In this document: positions 1-13,300 of the stretch, piece by piece
Layout of the letters: the number at the start of each line of letters is the position of its first letter
Numbering within the stretch: the first letter of the stretch is position 1
Assembly: GCA_036345935.2 (NCBI GenBank)
Contig: JADWOT020000002.1
Location: 21,268,355-21,332,354 of the forward strand
Origin: Taenia hydatigena
Lineage: Eukaryota > Platyhelminthes > Cestoda > Cyclophyllidea > Taeniidae
Direction of reading: 5' to 3'
DNA length: 64,000 nucleotides
The notes under the pieces: model-generated
Databases searched by the model: none
Seen by the model: only the letters and a program-made list of their open reading frames with translations
What the model was told of the DNA's origin: nothing
Made by a program: the position numbers and the translations under genes

Positions 1-3000
1 GCTCCCAACTGATATCCTGCTGCTCAGTCGGTGGTGGCAAATGTGCTCGGTACATCAAAGGAGGGAGCAGAAGCTGAAATAACACAGCTTATGGACAAGA
101 ATGGTGGGTTTTATAGTGACTGACAATTAACTGAGATGACCAGTTGCTTTTATATTGGGTTAATCGTCTACCTCATCAAAGCCTCGTTTAGTCAATCGCC
201 TCCACCGAAGATGGTCATAAAGCAGTCAAGAGATGGGTGATGATTGAAACGCGAGTGGACAAAAGAGGTGGAATGTTGCGGATTGCTAAAGCGGTTCGCT
301 TTCTCAGATCGGATGCCAAGCATTACTATGGTCGTGTCAAATGCACGAATGGAGGTGGAGAAATGCCTGATGAATGATCCGACGTGTCAGTCATCCCAAA
401 GGAAATAAAGAGATGCCGAGTTGGATCGTAATGGGGAAAGGAGAGGGAGGAGGAGGAGGAGGAGGAGGATGAGGAGTGTGGAGGATGTGGTGGAGGGGAT
501 AGAGAAGTGAGGAGACTTCCACCGCTCCCAATGTGAGGGGTGAGTGAGTGACAATGCACGATTCACTTTGTGCAGCCTGCCCACGCCTGCTGGAGGGAGT
601 GGGGGAAGAAGGGGAAGGGATGTGTCACATCGCAGCTTACGACAGTGACCGACCTGTTTGTGTCACGGGAGTAGTCGACCTAGAAATATTTCGTCCAATT
701 TGTTGTTAATATGTTTGTGACGATTGGACCCACCGCGGCGGAGTTGACATCAGGACTGACTAATGGAGACAATTCTGCGAATGGACTGAGTGACTTCAAA
801 GCCCTTGGCCAGCCAATGACAATGTCTGTGACAACGACAACGGCGACGCTATTATCACCAACAGCAACGTCCACGAGAGAGACAACAAAAGAATTGGCAT
901 CATCATGGTTTGAGTAGATGCAGAGGAGGAAGAGGTTGATAGTGGAAGGGAAGAAGGAGAGAGGGGATCGACACGAGCGAATGCAACGGGAGCAGCAATG
1001 TAAGCACAAGTGGATAGACAGAGACGGGGGAAGATGGAGGGAAGGAGGGAGAAAGTAAGGTGCAGGCAACTTTTCTTCTGTGCCAGTTCGTGCATGTGTG
1101 TGCGCGTGTAATGATGGGTGGAGGGGGTTGAGATTTGCCTGTGAATATGGGTATTTATCAGTGCTAGCGACTACATCGACATTCCTTCCACCGAATGACC
1201 GACTTGCTACGTTCACGGTCACACACACACACGCACACGCACACACACACACACACCGGCGGATCAGAGGAAATGTGTGGACTTGTGATGGGCGTTGAAG
1301 ACGACACGGAAAGGGGAGGGGGAGACGTGACGGCATGATGAGGCCGAGACGGCATGGGTGACGCAGGGTGAGGGAGGGAGGGAAGGGAGAAGCAGAGGGC
1401 GTAGGGAGCGAGACCAGAGGGAATGATGTCACAACCAAGCAGTGTAGAGTTTTATTTAGCTGTGACACAGACCGTGGTTTCAAAGTGAATTCACCAAGTT
1501 GCGTTGCACTTTGTTTCCATGCGCATTCACTTCTTCCCTCATTCACTCATCACGGCATTTCATGTCAAGCTGTCGTTCCACTTTCCCTTCGTCTCGTTTG
1601 TGTGTGGACGCAGGTTGACCTTTAGGTTTTGAGGTCGTGCTGTTGCACTGATGCACGCATATTTTAGCAGGGTCTTCGTATTCACCTCTTGTTTGCAATT
1701 CGATACGATGTGTTGTTGACGGCGTCAAAGCGAAAGCTGTCAGAACGGATCACTTTGAACGAAATTAGGGTTCCAAAGGGAGCACGAATTGGCGTGAAGT
1801 GGGTTGCTCTAACAACAGTAAGTCTAACACTGGAGGTGGGAAAGATTGTTGCATCTGGTGGAACGATGCTACTTGCAATGTGAGTAGTAATGGCGGAACC
1901 GTGAATGTGTGCAGTTGACCAGTTGGTTTGCTAGTACGTGCTGCATAGTCGTATTGCGGATGAGAACAATGGGCGACAGGCAGAAGTGCATTGCCTTTAC
2001 GTTGCTCTGCCTCTGTTGGCAGATGTGAGGATGGCAAGAGGAGGGGGAAGGGGGTTGGAGAGGGTGGTAGAGGATGGGCGATACCAGTTGGTTGACATCT
2101 GATCATTGCCTGTCACCCCTTCAACAAGTAGACTTCATTTGCAGTTTGATCTGAATAAGTGCGTTCAACTGTAAGAGTGCAAGCAACGGCGACAGTTGTG
2201 AGGAGAATCCACCGAGGACGAAGGAATGCCATTTCTACATCATGTTATGCATTTTGTGCCCCAAGAGTGTGAATGTACGCATGTGTCAGGTGCACGGACT
2301 CATTTTCGTGCTCATTATGGAGGCAGAGTAAGCAATTGCACCGTGGCGGTGGTGGTGGTGATGGTGGTTATCGGCATCCATTGGTAGGTTGAATGATTTC
2401 AGAGCCGATGATTTGGATGTGGTGAATGCAGAATGCATGTGGCGTGCCCCGGATATCGAACCAGCTCTAACCTCGACCTCGTAGAGTGACTTAAAGCGAG
2501 TGATGTAACCTGGAACAAACTAAATGGCGAAAGACAAAGACCATCCAGTCGAAGGTGTTGCAGACCGGTTGAGTGTGCTAGTGGTGGAGTCGCTTGTAAT
2601 CACCCGGCTCAACTCAATGACGGCCTCATATTCTTTTTTGGCGAAGTGTGTCTTTGTGTGCACGCATGATGGGTGTCTATGCGTTACGGGCAGAGGTGAA
2701 GATGTTACTTAGTAAATGTTCCATTTTCTCCGTTACTGGGCTATCCTTTCTGACAAAACATACATAACAAGGGAATGGGCGACTAAAAATAGGCCCCATG
2801 TGCATACCTGTTTGGTTTGTCTCTGTCATAACCTATTTGTCTGATTGTTTTTTTTCTTTTCGGCAAACGTTTATTTTGCCTGATGAAATGTGTTGCCTAC
2901 AGCGTTTCTGCACACCCATTCCAGTACCCCTGATGATCAGTTGTTTTGGAGGAATTTGGAGAATCCCATAACTTTATTTGTCCGTAATCCTTCATAACCG

Positions 3001-3326
3001 CCTTTCGATGGATTTTTCTTTTACTTTTCGGTAAACAATCTCATGTCTTCTTTCACAGTAGCAAAAGGAATCTGCAAAGCCACAATTCGTTGCAACTGAT
3101 GTGACAACTCAACTTAGTAGGGCAGAACTGCAGTCTGGTTTTCATTCATCTCAAGGCCGTCCAGTTTTGCACTCCATTTGTCCATCTATGCGCTTGTTAA
3201 TTAGCCTCTCCTTATCCCTTTTTGACATAATCAAATCACCCCCCGTAAATTCAACTTTCTTCTTTAGTATCTCACGTACCATCCCACTCCATCGTCAAGT
3301 CGGCTACAAATCTGGGCGTGGATAGG
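1..3326. other. No gene recognised; purine-rich and simple-sequence DNA
   Basis: I see no supportable gene here. From about 200 to 2100 the plus strand is rich in G and A, with GAG/GGA runs near 443-470 and 1365-1385. The long minus-strand reading frame across 680-1546 owes its length to this composition and to a CA/GT microsatellite, so it is not called. From about 2700 the plus strand becomes T-rich. The last 60 bases lead into a possible first coding exon, and a CTTCTTTAG acceptor-like sequence ends at 3267. Confidence 0.6.
1217..1257. repeat. CA/GT dinucleotide microsatellite
   Basis: A run of about 40 bases of imperfect CA repeats with CGCA interruptions. It encodes meaningless Cys-Val or Thr-His runs on the two strands. 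No function is inferred. Confidence 0.85.
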
Positions 3327-3422
3327 ATGGATCCCCAGGTGGTTACTTCACCCCCGTCCAATGATCAACTCGGTGGCGCCTCACACACTCCGGACAACCT
3401 GGAGCCTACCAGTCCTGTTCAG
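3327..3422 (+). CDS. Candidate first coding exon of the SLC4-type transporter
   Basis: An ATG at 3327 opens a 32-codon stretch that begins MDPQVVTSPPSND, is rich in Pro, Ser and Thr, and ends exactly at a CAG|GTTGGT splice-donor match (intron from 3423) in phase 0. The next solid exon, at 7333, also starts in phase 0, so the two could join. A short acidic/Pro-Ser start is common in SLC4 N-termini, but there is no diagnostic motif, so the call rests on start codon, composition and donor only. An acceptor-like TTCTTTAG ends 59 bases upstream of the ATG. It could equally be a chance open stretch. Confidence 0.33.
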
Positions 3423-6400
3423 GTTGGTGGTGACTCAGCCCCCTTCATTCTCTTTTTTTCGTCAACTTGGCGGTAACTCCCAGCGAGGTAGAGGAAAAAA
3501 CAATCGGAGGGTTTCAAATGTAAACGTTGTACACACCATCCCTCCTTTAATCCACAGAAAATGCGTTTAGCGTGATCCAGGGCATCTAAATTGGTTTCAT
3601 TAATCAAAAGATCAACCCCTTGATAAGAGTTCTCGCAATTCCTGCTGGAGGCATCGCCAGATAAAAAGGGGTGGGGGATTTGCACTTTCCTTGTCGAGCA
3701 ATTCCTTCCTAGTTTATGCGATTTTTCGCTCCACTTTTAACGGTCAGTAATAGTCGTCTAAAGTGTGGTTATTCTCCTGTTCCAGCAGCCGAGCTGTCGT
3801 TGGTCAGCGAATTTGGGGTGGATTTTTTTGTGTCACCGTCTTAGTTCCCACTACTGGAAAATTTGGGGAAGAGGAAGAAGGGGAGGCGGAAAGGGAGGAA
3901 AAAAACGGTATGCCTTAGGGGACGGGTAAGGCGTTTGACAAGAGCCCCGGTTAAGTGCACTCCCTAGGGTGATTTAGAATGGAAGGTCTGATCCAATGGA
4001 CTAGACTTTGTGGAGTTAAATCTTCCGCGTCTTCAAATCTCAGTGGCCATTATTCCAACATGATTCCTACTCAGTGGGAGATCGAGAATTGGAGGTCTTA
4101 TTCAAAGTTTTTTTAGTCCCATTGGCTCCAATTAAAGTACAGTGGAGGAGATGCCGATTCTTCTTCCTTTATTAAAAAGTGGACTTTGAAAACCCTCTTT
4201 GGGAGAAGGGAGGTAGGGGGAGTGAATAGAGATAACTGCTGTTCTACTTGTTTCTCCTTATTGAATTCTTCCATTGAAAAGGCTGTCCAATCCCTTCTCT
4301 ACTCGTCAATTTTACAAATGGACGGAAGGGCCATGTCTGCAGCCGATAGTTTTGGAAGGATGTCTGTCCATGCAACTCCAAGACGGTAATATAGAGGGGG
4401 TTGAGGACGCCCCGTCAAGCATACTTGCTGAAAACACCAGTACTCCCTTTGGTTAAGTGGACAATTGATGGCCTATCTATCACTACCATTCTTACTCTCC
4501 ATAAGACCTTTAAATCGACTACTTTTTACTGTTTAGAGAGAGAGCAAAAGTTGAAGATTTTCAGTACTGCCATCCCCTACCCTTTCAACTCCGCAAAGTC
4601 TAACCTAAGGGACCCCGGGTCCTCTTTTTGGTTGGTCTTCCTAGTGCCTACTGACACGACCGAAACACGTGCATCCAGTCGCCGATTTCTTTATTGCAAA
4701 TCCAAAACCCTTATGAGGGGGAACCAACCATTTTGAGCTTTGAGTTCACCTCTGATTTCTCCTAATCCTATGTAGAATGTTAGCTGTCAAATTAATGGCA
4801 CTTTAAGGCTCTCCTCTTACTGATGCACTCGGATCTGTAGAAGTGAGTTGTCGCTGGTTGACTGGAGGTTTGGTTCTTTCCTTCCCGAAAGATCCTGCAC
4901 TATACCAGTCCTTAGATCTCCTTTTTGAACATCAAAAGCAAAAGTACAAAAGACTTGCTCTGAGCGTTCCTCCACTTCATTGGGAAAGAGCCAAACCGAT
5001 GAATTCGTGCTCTCGGCATTCGAATTGGGGATAGAAGTAATCTTTCATAGTTAACGCATCATCACCAACTATCTTGAATACATTTTACACCGAAAACTTT
5101 TTTGTTTCAACTTCCAGTAGAAGAAAGTAAGCTTTCACCACCTTCCCTCCTCCTCTAAATTTTCCCATTGCGCTAGCCAATGACTTTGGTAGAATGTGAC
5201 AATGACCTTGAGCCCCACAGGCTAGTAGCCAATGGTTGGGGGCTATTGTCAGTGGTCGATTGACCAATCACCTGCCAGACCTGCTTCTCTGTCTCCCAAA
5301 TACCTATCCAAACTTGATTTTGGTAAATTTATTTTGCGAGCCACCGGTTTGGTTGCTTAAGAAACCATAAGTAGAATGATACTTTCGGTTCCTACAACCA
5401 CTATTACCACTTTCTTTTTCTTTCTTTCCCATCCCAATCCTTTTTATAGCTCAAGGAAGATGTGGGTTTCTCAACACCCTGCCATTTCCTCTTCATCTCT
5501 CCTTTTAAATGCCTCTTTGTGAATGTCTGCTACAAAGTGTCCCTCAAATATGCGCCAATATGAATTACCATCCGATCGCTTTCGGTGTTGACGCATGCCT
5601 ATCTGTCGTCTTTGCCTTCTGATTCATAGATTATTTATGTTCTTTTTCGTTTCATTTTGGTTCTTGTCAATTTGGAGACGGAACTTACTAACCCCGCCAT
5701 GAAAAAGGTACTGATTGTTTACTGATCAACTCTGTGCTTGCATGCAGAGTTTGTGTTTCTTCCCTTCCCCTGATCCCATGCGCTTTATCTTGCGTAAATT
5801 GTTTTTGAACGCTTCCAATGAGTTGCCTACCCTGCAGATAATCTGTTTTACAATTGCAATCAAGTTCCTGGAAGTAGCTTTATTAATGTCGTAAAAATGG
5901 CTGGGCAGAGAGTAGTGGGGTTAAACTAAGCATGACTCTGCTGCAATACACCCGTCGTGTTTTGACCGTCAACGTCGACGCTTCCTGTGATTGCTTTTCT
6001 GCTCCGGCCATCAAAGTAGTAATATGAGTGTGAATGAAAACCACTTGCGAGGTAGGTATGAAGATCATGTGATGTTCACCCATCAAAGCAAAAATATTTT
6101 CGAACGGGCCATTAATTGTGTGCACCTCGTAGATGTGCGGGTGGGCCTACTTTTCACGGCCCCTCTGCGAACCGGATTGTGAGGATTCATGATGTAGGTA
6201 TTTCTTACAGTTAGATAACGCCCTACCCTCCTCGTGCCAGCCGCCTTATTGTGAAGGTGGTTTGCATAACATTAACACACGAGTTTTGATGCGATTCCAT
6301 GCCAGCATTCAACTTCGTTACCGCAACCAGTGGCTTGTTATTCTAGCTCTACTCACTACAGTCCCATAGACTCGGCCATCTCCAGCTGTTGCTTTACACA

Positions 6401-7002
6401 TGAATGAAATATTCCTTTCGTAATGTCAGCTTTCCGAGAGCCGGTTTATTTTTGGACTGCAGAAAGCTTGAAGAAATTAGGTTTGTGGTAGAGGTTGATT
6501 AATGGCGTGCTTGAGAGAGACACGCTAACAACAGACTGGTCACATGCCACGGTCTGAGTCAGCCGTTGTCCTCCGCCTTCGAGTTCGACTTTTCCAGTAA
6601 ATCCATGTCCAAACTTGAATGCGGCTAGGTGACGGCGATGCTTTGTACTCTGAGGGTCTCGCTTAAGAACAGTAGTAAGATGGGCTAAAATTAGCCGTTT
6701 TTAAGATGAATTTGCATTCCAATTTGGCTTTTTTCATAAGCTGAAGGCTCCAAATCCATAATTACCCCAAAAAATGATCCCAACTCTCCCTCCTCCTCTC
6801 CCCTTCCGTTGTACAATCCATCATCTTGCTCTGTGTTTGCGATCCGTTCTGTTTTTCCTCTTTCCACACCCGCAAATGTTTTTTTTTTCTTGGGCTTTAT
6901 TGTCCGTTTTTTCCCACACCTTACCCCTCTGCTTTGTTTTCTCACTAAACTAAACTCATCCCACGTTATTGTCTTTCCTTTACCCTTCCTCCTTTTCGAC
7001 AG
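3423..7002. other. No gene recognised; possible long intron
   Basis: This stretch is T- and pyrimidine-rich on the plus strand, like the introns of the following transporter gene. I looked for the conserved first half of the SLC4 cytoplasmic domain (the W-K-E-T-A-R-W region and the following P-H-V-A-x-L region) and did not find it. The short open frames here are unconvincing. Confidence 0.5.
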
Positions 7003-7032
7003 TTCAAGGACGATCCGCCCTATTGCAAAGAG
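7003..7032 (+). CDS. Candidate 10-codon exon of the SLC4-type transporter
   Basis: A strong pyrimidine tract and acceptor (TCCTTTTCGACAG) is followed by 30 bases reading FKDDPPYCKE, then a GAG|GTGCGT donor. Phase is 0 on both sides, compatible with the exon at 7333 and with the candidate first exon. There is no family motif, so it is a weak call. Confidence 0.25.
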
Positions 7033-7332
7033 GTGCGTTGTCATGCCCTTCTCTGTCTCAGAATTGAAATTATTAACATGACCGAACCAGTAACTAGAGG
7101 TGTTAAAGTGTCATCTTTCCTGACTTCTTTCGTCTGTTCATTAAAAGGGTTCCTTAGGAGTCCTAAGATTGATGTCAATTCCTTCCAAAATCATTAAGAT
7201 TCTCAAACCTTTACCTAGACCTTCTCGATGCAGTTTTGGACTGCCTTGCAGTTTGACCACTACCTTTGAATTGCATTGAAGCGCTTCCGCCTCAAAAGGC
7301 TTACTCTTTTGCTTACATTTACTGTACTTCAG

Positions 7333-10300
7333 TATGACCACCACTTCTTCAAGAAGGTGCCACACGGTGCGGAAGCGGTGAATATTTTGGTAGGGGAGAC
7401 GTACTTTCTGCGCCATCCAGTGGCGGCTTTTGTGCGTCTACGCGAGGCCTGTCGTCTGGGCGAGATGACCGAGGTCCCAGTGCCCACACGCTTCATGTTC
7501 ATCCTCCTCGGCACAGCAGGCAACGGGGCAAAGTACCAGCAAATTGGGCGGGCCATGGGCACCCTCTTCTCCGATGAGGTAGGATGATTTTTGTTTTGGA
7601 GGCTACTGATATGCCAGCTAAGTAGCAGTGTGCTCAATCCATTTCGCTATTCACTCAGTCCTTTCTTCCATCTCTCCTATCCATCACGTCATCTGCATTA
7701 TCCATTGAGTAATTTTAAATTCATCTGCCCGTCAATAGCATTTCTATCTATCCGTGAAACTTTATTCATTGGCTGGTGACTTCTATTCTACTTCATGCGG
7801 CCTGGCTCCCCTCTGAATGGATTTTAGGGCAGGAGAGTCAGGATTTAAGGGTAGCAAGGCTTCGTGTCACGAGTGAGAGGGGGAATCGTGGACGATCAAA
7901 AGGACTTGTGTTTTATTACATCAAAATGAAATAAGTATTACCTTGGTAAATCGCTCTCTCCTTGTAATGAGCACTGTGCTTAACGCTACCTGTCATCGCT
8001 CCTCTAATTTGACCATCAAGGCAGTAATTAGGAGAGTCGGGACTAACTGCCGGGTGGAGGCGGTGATTATGCAGTCATTAACAAAATTTCACGGTTTTTG
8101 CCCTCATTTTAAATCACTTTAGTTTACAAGCAAATCGCATCGGTTTCTGGATGTTGGACATTTACAGAATGTACCAGAGTCTCATATTTGGCCCTTCATC
8201 CCATGACTACATGCACCCATTGTTTTTCCGTCAGTCAAATGCCAAAAGTGCAGCCATTGAAAAGGTCACTAGGGTCAAAGTACACGCAAGCTCTTTTTTT
8301 TAATTACCTCTGTTAAAGGAGAATGCACTTTGGGGTTGAAGGTGAAAAAAAAAGGTGACTGATGCCAAAAGATGAATTGAATCGCCTTTCCTTTTTTCCG
8401 GAATTTCTTTTCAGATTTTCCTCGATTTTGCGACTCGCAGCACATCTCGCAACGACCTGTTGGCGGGAATTGACGAGTTTCTAAGCGCCTCCTCCCTCCT
8501 ACCGCCGGCCCAATGGGAACACACCTCGCGTATTGAACCGCCACCAGAACCGCCCTCCCAGGTCCGTTTTGACTGGCTAAAACTAGGGGAAGTCACTCGT
8601 ACTATTAGTTAACGACTCAGCCCAGTACTGGCTAGATTGTACTTGTCATCTCTGCTCAATTTTACCCTCATAATTTTCACGGATCACTTGCTCTCCCCTC
8701 CTACTGACACCAAAGTTTGCAGCGTTATAAGTAGTATGTATAATCTTCCAACACATTCGGGGTTTGAATCATTCCTCTCTCTGATTACCCCCGAGAATGC
8801 GTCTTCGTTTTGTCGAGATTTTGTTCTTTGTTGTTTCATTCAACATAGATTCACTCATTACAAACTAACGGCCTAATTTCAAAAGTAGTGCATGGAGTAA
8901 CTGGCTGAGTTGAGAGTTGCAAGCAGCTCAATGTCTGCAGCCTTCCAGTAGTGACAGGTCGTTACTGAGATGAGGTGTCAGTTCAATTTTGGTCTAACGC
9001 ATTCTACTTATTGTCAAGGCACTCATGCAACTATTTTCTGGTGCAAAAATATGATATTGCGGGTATTTTACTTTCTTGCGTAGTAAGAAACATCATAAAC
9101 GATTTTCCACACCTTCAGATGCGCAGTATCGTGTTCGTTGCTTTTGGCAAAACCATCGTTACTTCTGTCTAGCCTTTGATGCTTCCTGTCTGAACCCAAA
9201 TTAAGCACATTTCTTCTCTTTTCTCTGTCCTATTCGGTAGTATCGTATAGCTATGTATAGCATTGCAGCTCGTCACTTTTGTCAACTAGAGGTCGATTTC
9301 TACAACTGAACTTGCCTTTTCGGCCATAGTACGGGAAACGTCAGCTGTCGGTCTTCTCGGATTCCCGAAAAGCCACTTAGCATAGCTTTTGGCATCCAAA
9401 ATTATGCATACCTGGATGTTTGGATGAAATTCCCCAACTTATGCTAGAGTAAGGATGCAACACGCTTCCGAAAAAGATGCCCTTTTAAGTCTTCATCTGT
9501 GCAAGAATGAGTGCAAACGCCCAGGAGCGGACATTCTGAAGTAGCATTTGGTGCTACTGAAGTTGAAGAACGTGAATGCCCGCGTAATGGCAGTGAACTT
9601 CGGTCAAGCACACTCACTGCCGTTTGTGTGCGCAGCACCGGAGGCAGTTTTGAAGGCCCTCCTGTGTTTCCTCCCTGGTCAGTGTTAGCGTACCGAGAGT
9701 CTAGAAGGCAGCAGGCTCAAGAGCCAGCTTTTTCATATTTTTTTGCCTCAATCATCTCCTTGGGCCATGATTTCCTCCTCGATGCACTGAGCATTTCTCA
9801 CTGTGATTCGTAGACAAACATCTTTATTAAAAAGGTTGTCACCTTACTACCTCTCGGTTGTTAATGTTGACCCACCTCTCCCCCCATTAATTTGTATAGC
9901 TAATTAAGTGTCGTTTGCATACCCTGATTATGCATGCTTATTCATCCATTCACCACTGTGGTGGATTTCACTTTTTTGAATGCAAATTTATGCGACATCA
10001 AATATACATCGAAAGAAAAACTTGGCGCACTGCATGGGGCGTAACCAGGGTGAAGTCTACTTATAAGTCTATTTAAGTAGACTTACTTTGCATTCTTTCT
10101 CTCTTGAGTAATTGAAGTTACACGCACAAAATTTGTGCGCGGTCACTTTGTAGAGGTTGGTCCCTTTCCTCCGTGTAAGGACTTGCTTACGCTACTCAAA
10201 GAAACCCGTAAATGGCCGTGATTTAATGAATAAATATGGCATTGTTGGCATTGGCAACCACCTAGAACTCTGAGCATGTGGCATTTATTGATGTTACGCT

Positions 10301-13300
10301 CCTCTCAAGCATGCAACTATTTTTAACAAAAAAGCCCGAAAAATGGCATTCTATTATAAATTATGGAGTGTGATGTTCGGCCAGAGTTTTAACCGTGTTT
10401 GAGAATCGGGAACCACTTGGGCAGATCAATGGTCTCTCCTCGAAACCCTATGTTATTGTTATTTCTACCATGAATCACTTTTTTTAAGTATGAGAGGCGA
10501 TTGTATATCTGTCCATGCTCTCATCTACTACGCATCCACTTATTCAAGCTCGTCGATTCACTCACACATGCAGCTATCAACCCATTTTATCCTCCTTTTC
10601 AGCAAGCGTTTAAGTGAATACATTCATTCATCCATTTATTTGTTGAATTGCCGGATCTCTTTCGCAGGTAAAGAGCGCCAACACGCTGGCGGTTCACCAA
10701 TGAGAGCTACTCTGCTACTGATTGCCAATCTAAGTAGTTGTACTTAAATTTGTTATCGTTTTTCTTTCTATACAGGAGAATCGTAAAGCGGCTGCAGCCG
10801 CCGCTGCTGCGAACTTTACTCCCTCAACACCGGTCCAACAACAATCCGACACATCGCGCCATTCTATCTTGCCCAAGTTTCACCACCACCATCGCCACCA
10901 CAAGAATGCTCGTTCGGTGTCTCCGAGGCTCACGGCAGCGACAGCTACAGTAGCGACTGCTATAGCGTCTGGGGCTGACGGTGGTGATGGTGAAAAAGAC
11001 TCGTCTTCCTCCGTCTCGCCGTCGAAGGACGCCGTCTCCATGGAGAGTGGGGAGACGGGCGGAGTAGGAGGAGGCGGAGTGGAGGTGTTCGATCGAACCA
11101 ACGATCCTGCACTGATGAGGACGGGACGGTGAGTTAGATTTGGAGTGTATGGGTTTGTAGAGGGTGAGATAGTGGGGTTCTTTGAGATCATTGAATCCAT
11201 TTTAAAATTACCGCTTTAATCCTCGTAAAAATTATTTCATCCAAAGCCCACGTGAGTATGCACTCATTTAGTTTGGGTGCATCTATCGACTTACCAGTCC
11301 TTCCAACCTGGATCATCGATGGATCCACCCACTGATGCTATCCACCCACCAGCTCACTCACCCAAATTCATCCGATGTTCTTGGATGGGTCAATACCCCC
11401 ACTTCAGAATCGCCGATCCATGCATTCATTCTTCCATCCAGTCCTCCATCTATGCATCGATGTATCGGTGGCCTTATCCATCCATCCACCCATTTCATTT
11501 CCTCGGGACTCATCTATTTCCCGTGATCTCTCAGTTATTTCATCCTTCAATCTCCCTTTTCAAGCATTTTTTCACATCTATCCATCTTTGAATCTCGGTA
11601 TGAATCGCATATTTCTAGAGTTGTAGTCTTTGTTCCTGTCATGGTTGTGTTTCTTTGCCGTCTTTTTTCAGCCTCTTCGGTGGTCTATTTCGCGATATCA
11701 AGCGTCGGGCCCCTTCATACCTGTCTGACTTCACGGACGCATTGCACATTCAGTGCTTCGCTAGCTTCTTCTTCCTCTACTTCGCCTGCCTCACTCCCAT
11801 CATCACCTTTGGAGGTCTGCTCTCCAATGTCACTGGTGGCTATCTGGTACGTTTTTTGCATTTATAATTGAATTTACGATGAACCCCTCCCCCCCCCACC
11901 AATCCACCTCAAGATGCGACAAACTTTTTTCTCCTTCTACGCCCTTATTGATAATGGGTTCTGATTACTTCGTTTAGCCTTAATTCCATTCATTCATCTC
12001 ACCTTACCCTATCCATCCATCCATACATCTTAGACCCAAGCTAACTTTCCATCCATTTTATATTCTTGATTTAACGAATGAATTCGGGTTTTCTTTCCAA
12101 TGCTTGACAATGCCGCCAAACTAGGCGATTTTTGGTACTTTGAATAGAGCATCAGTGCTCCCGAACTTGGGGTTTTTTAATCAAGCGGTAAAATTTCGAT
12201 TCACGCGCTCACTTGCCTATCTGTTCCCCAATTTCTTCGTTCACATGCATACCCAGCCGAGAGTGAGTTCTTTTCCCGTTTAAATTGTTCACTCAACTAC
12301 ACATGCGTCCATCTATTAACCACTTCATTCGTCCGAGCACCTCTCCAAACGCAAATCCGTCCCTTCAGCAGATATTAGGCCAAACGCCAGCGCAATTGAG
12401 TCAAGAATGAGGGTTATTTGGCCTTCGATCTGCTCTTCAATCAAACGCTAATAGAATTCTTGCTATCACATCCGCCAGGAGGGATCTTGGCTGATGATAT
12501 ACCTGCCGCCTGAGGGACAATAAACTAACAAGGCCTAGTAGGAATGTCGCCCTTAACCCGGACGAAGCAATAACTCCTCAGCGGTGAAAGCCTATTACAT
12601 TCTCCGCCCCACTTTTGTGTTGGAGCCACACACAACCACTATTTGGATGCCTTTGAGTAGTCAGTAAAGCAAGCAAATCGCCTCATCGTCATGCCAACAT
12701 TCTCAGTCTCCTGTGAAGTGATTTCGTCTATTAGAAGGTGCAATTAGGTCCAGACCCCACCTACCAGTAGCTCCTCAGTTTGCTTCTTTTGAACCCGGTG
12801 AGGGCGATGCCCCGCACAACTTCGAGAAGCTTTCTCATCTCCAGACCATCGATGGACACATCTGGCATTTCAAAAGTGCGGAGTTTTTCTCTACTTTATA
12901 AGCTAAAAAATTGAAGGGTTGAAGTGACGAAGAGGGCGATATGGGTTGGCAGCGTTCGTCAAATCCAGCTTCACTTAAATTCCCTCAACTCATAAAACGA
13001 AGTTATTTCGAAAAACACACACACACGCATTTTTGGGCAAGAAGTGGAGAGAAGGAGGGAGAGGCGGCTGACCATTCCTCCCCATCTCCCGCTGTCCCTG
13101 AGGCTGACAAATGGGATAAGGACAGAGTCGCAAAGGTGTCACCAGCACTAGCAACGATGACAACAAGAGAATAGGTAGTCGAAAAAAAACGAAATAAATA
13201 AATAAATAAATGAATGAGTGAATCCTCCCATTCTTCTACTCACAACAGAGTTAGGGATGGCGCCGTGCGGTACTGCGTAGCCCAGCAAGACAAGCGGTAG

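Noticed and set aside
680..1546. 288-codon minus-strand open frame
   Set aside because: Its length comes from purine/pyrimidine-biased DNA and a CA microsatellite; composition is low complexity and no domain is seen.
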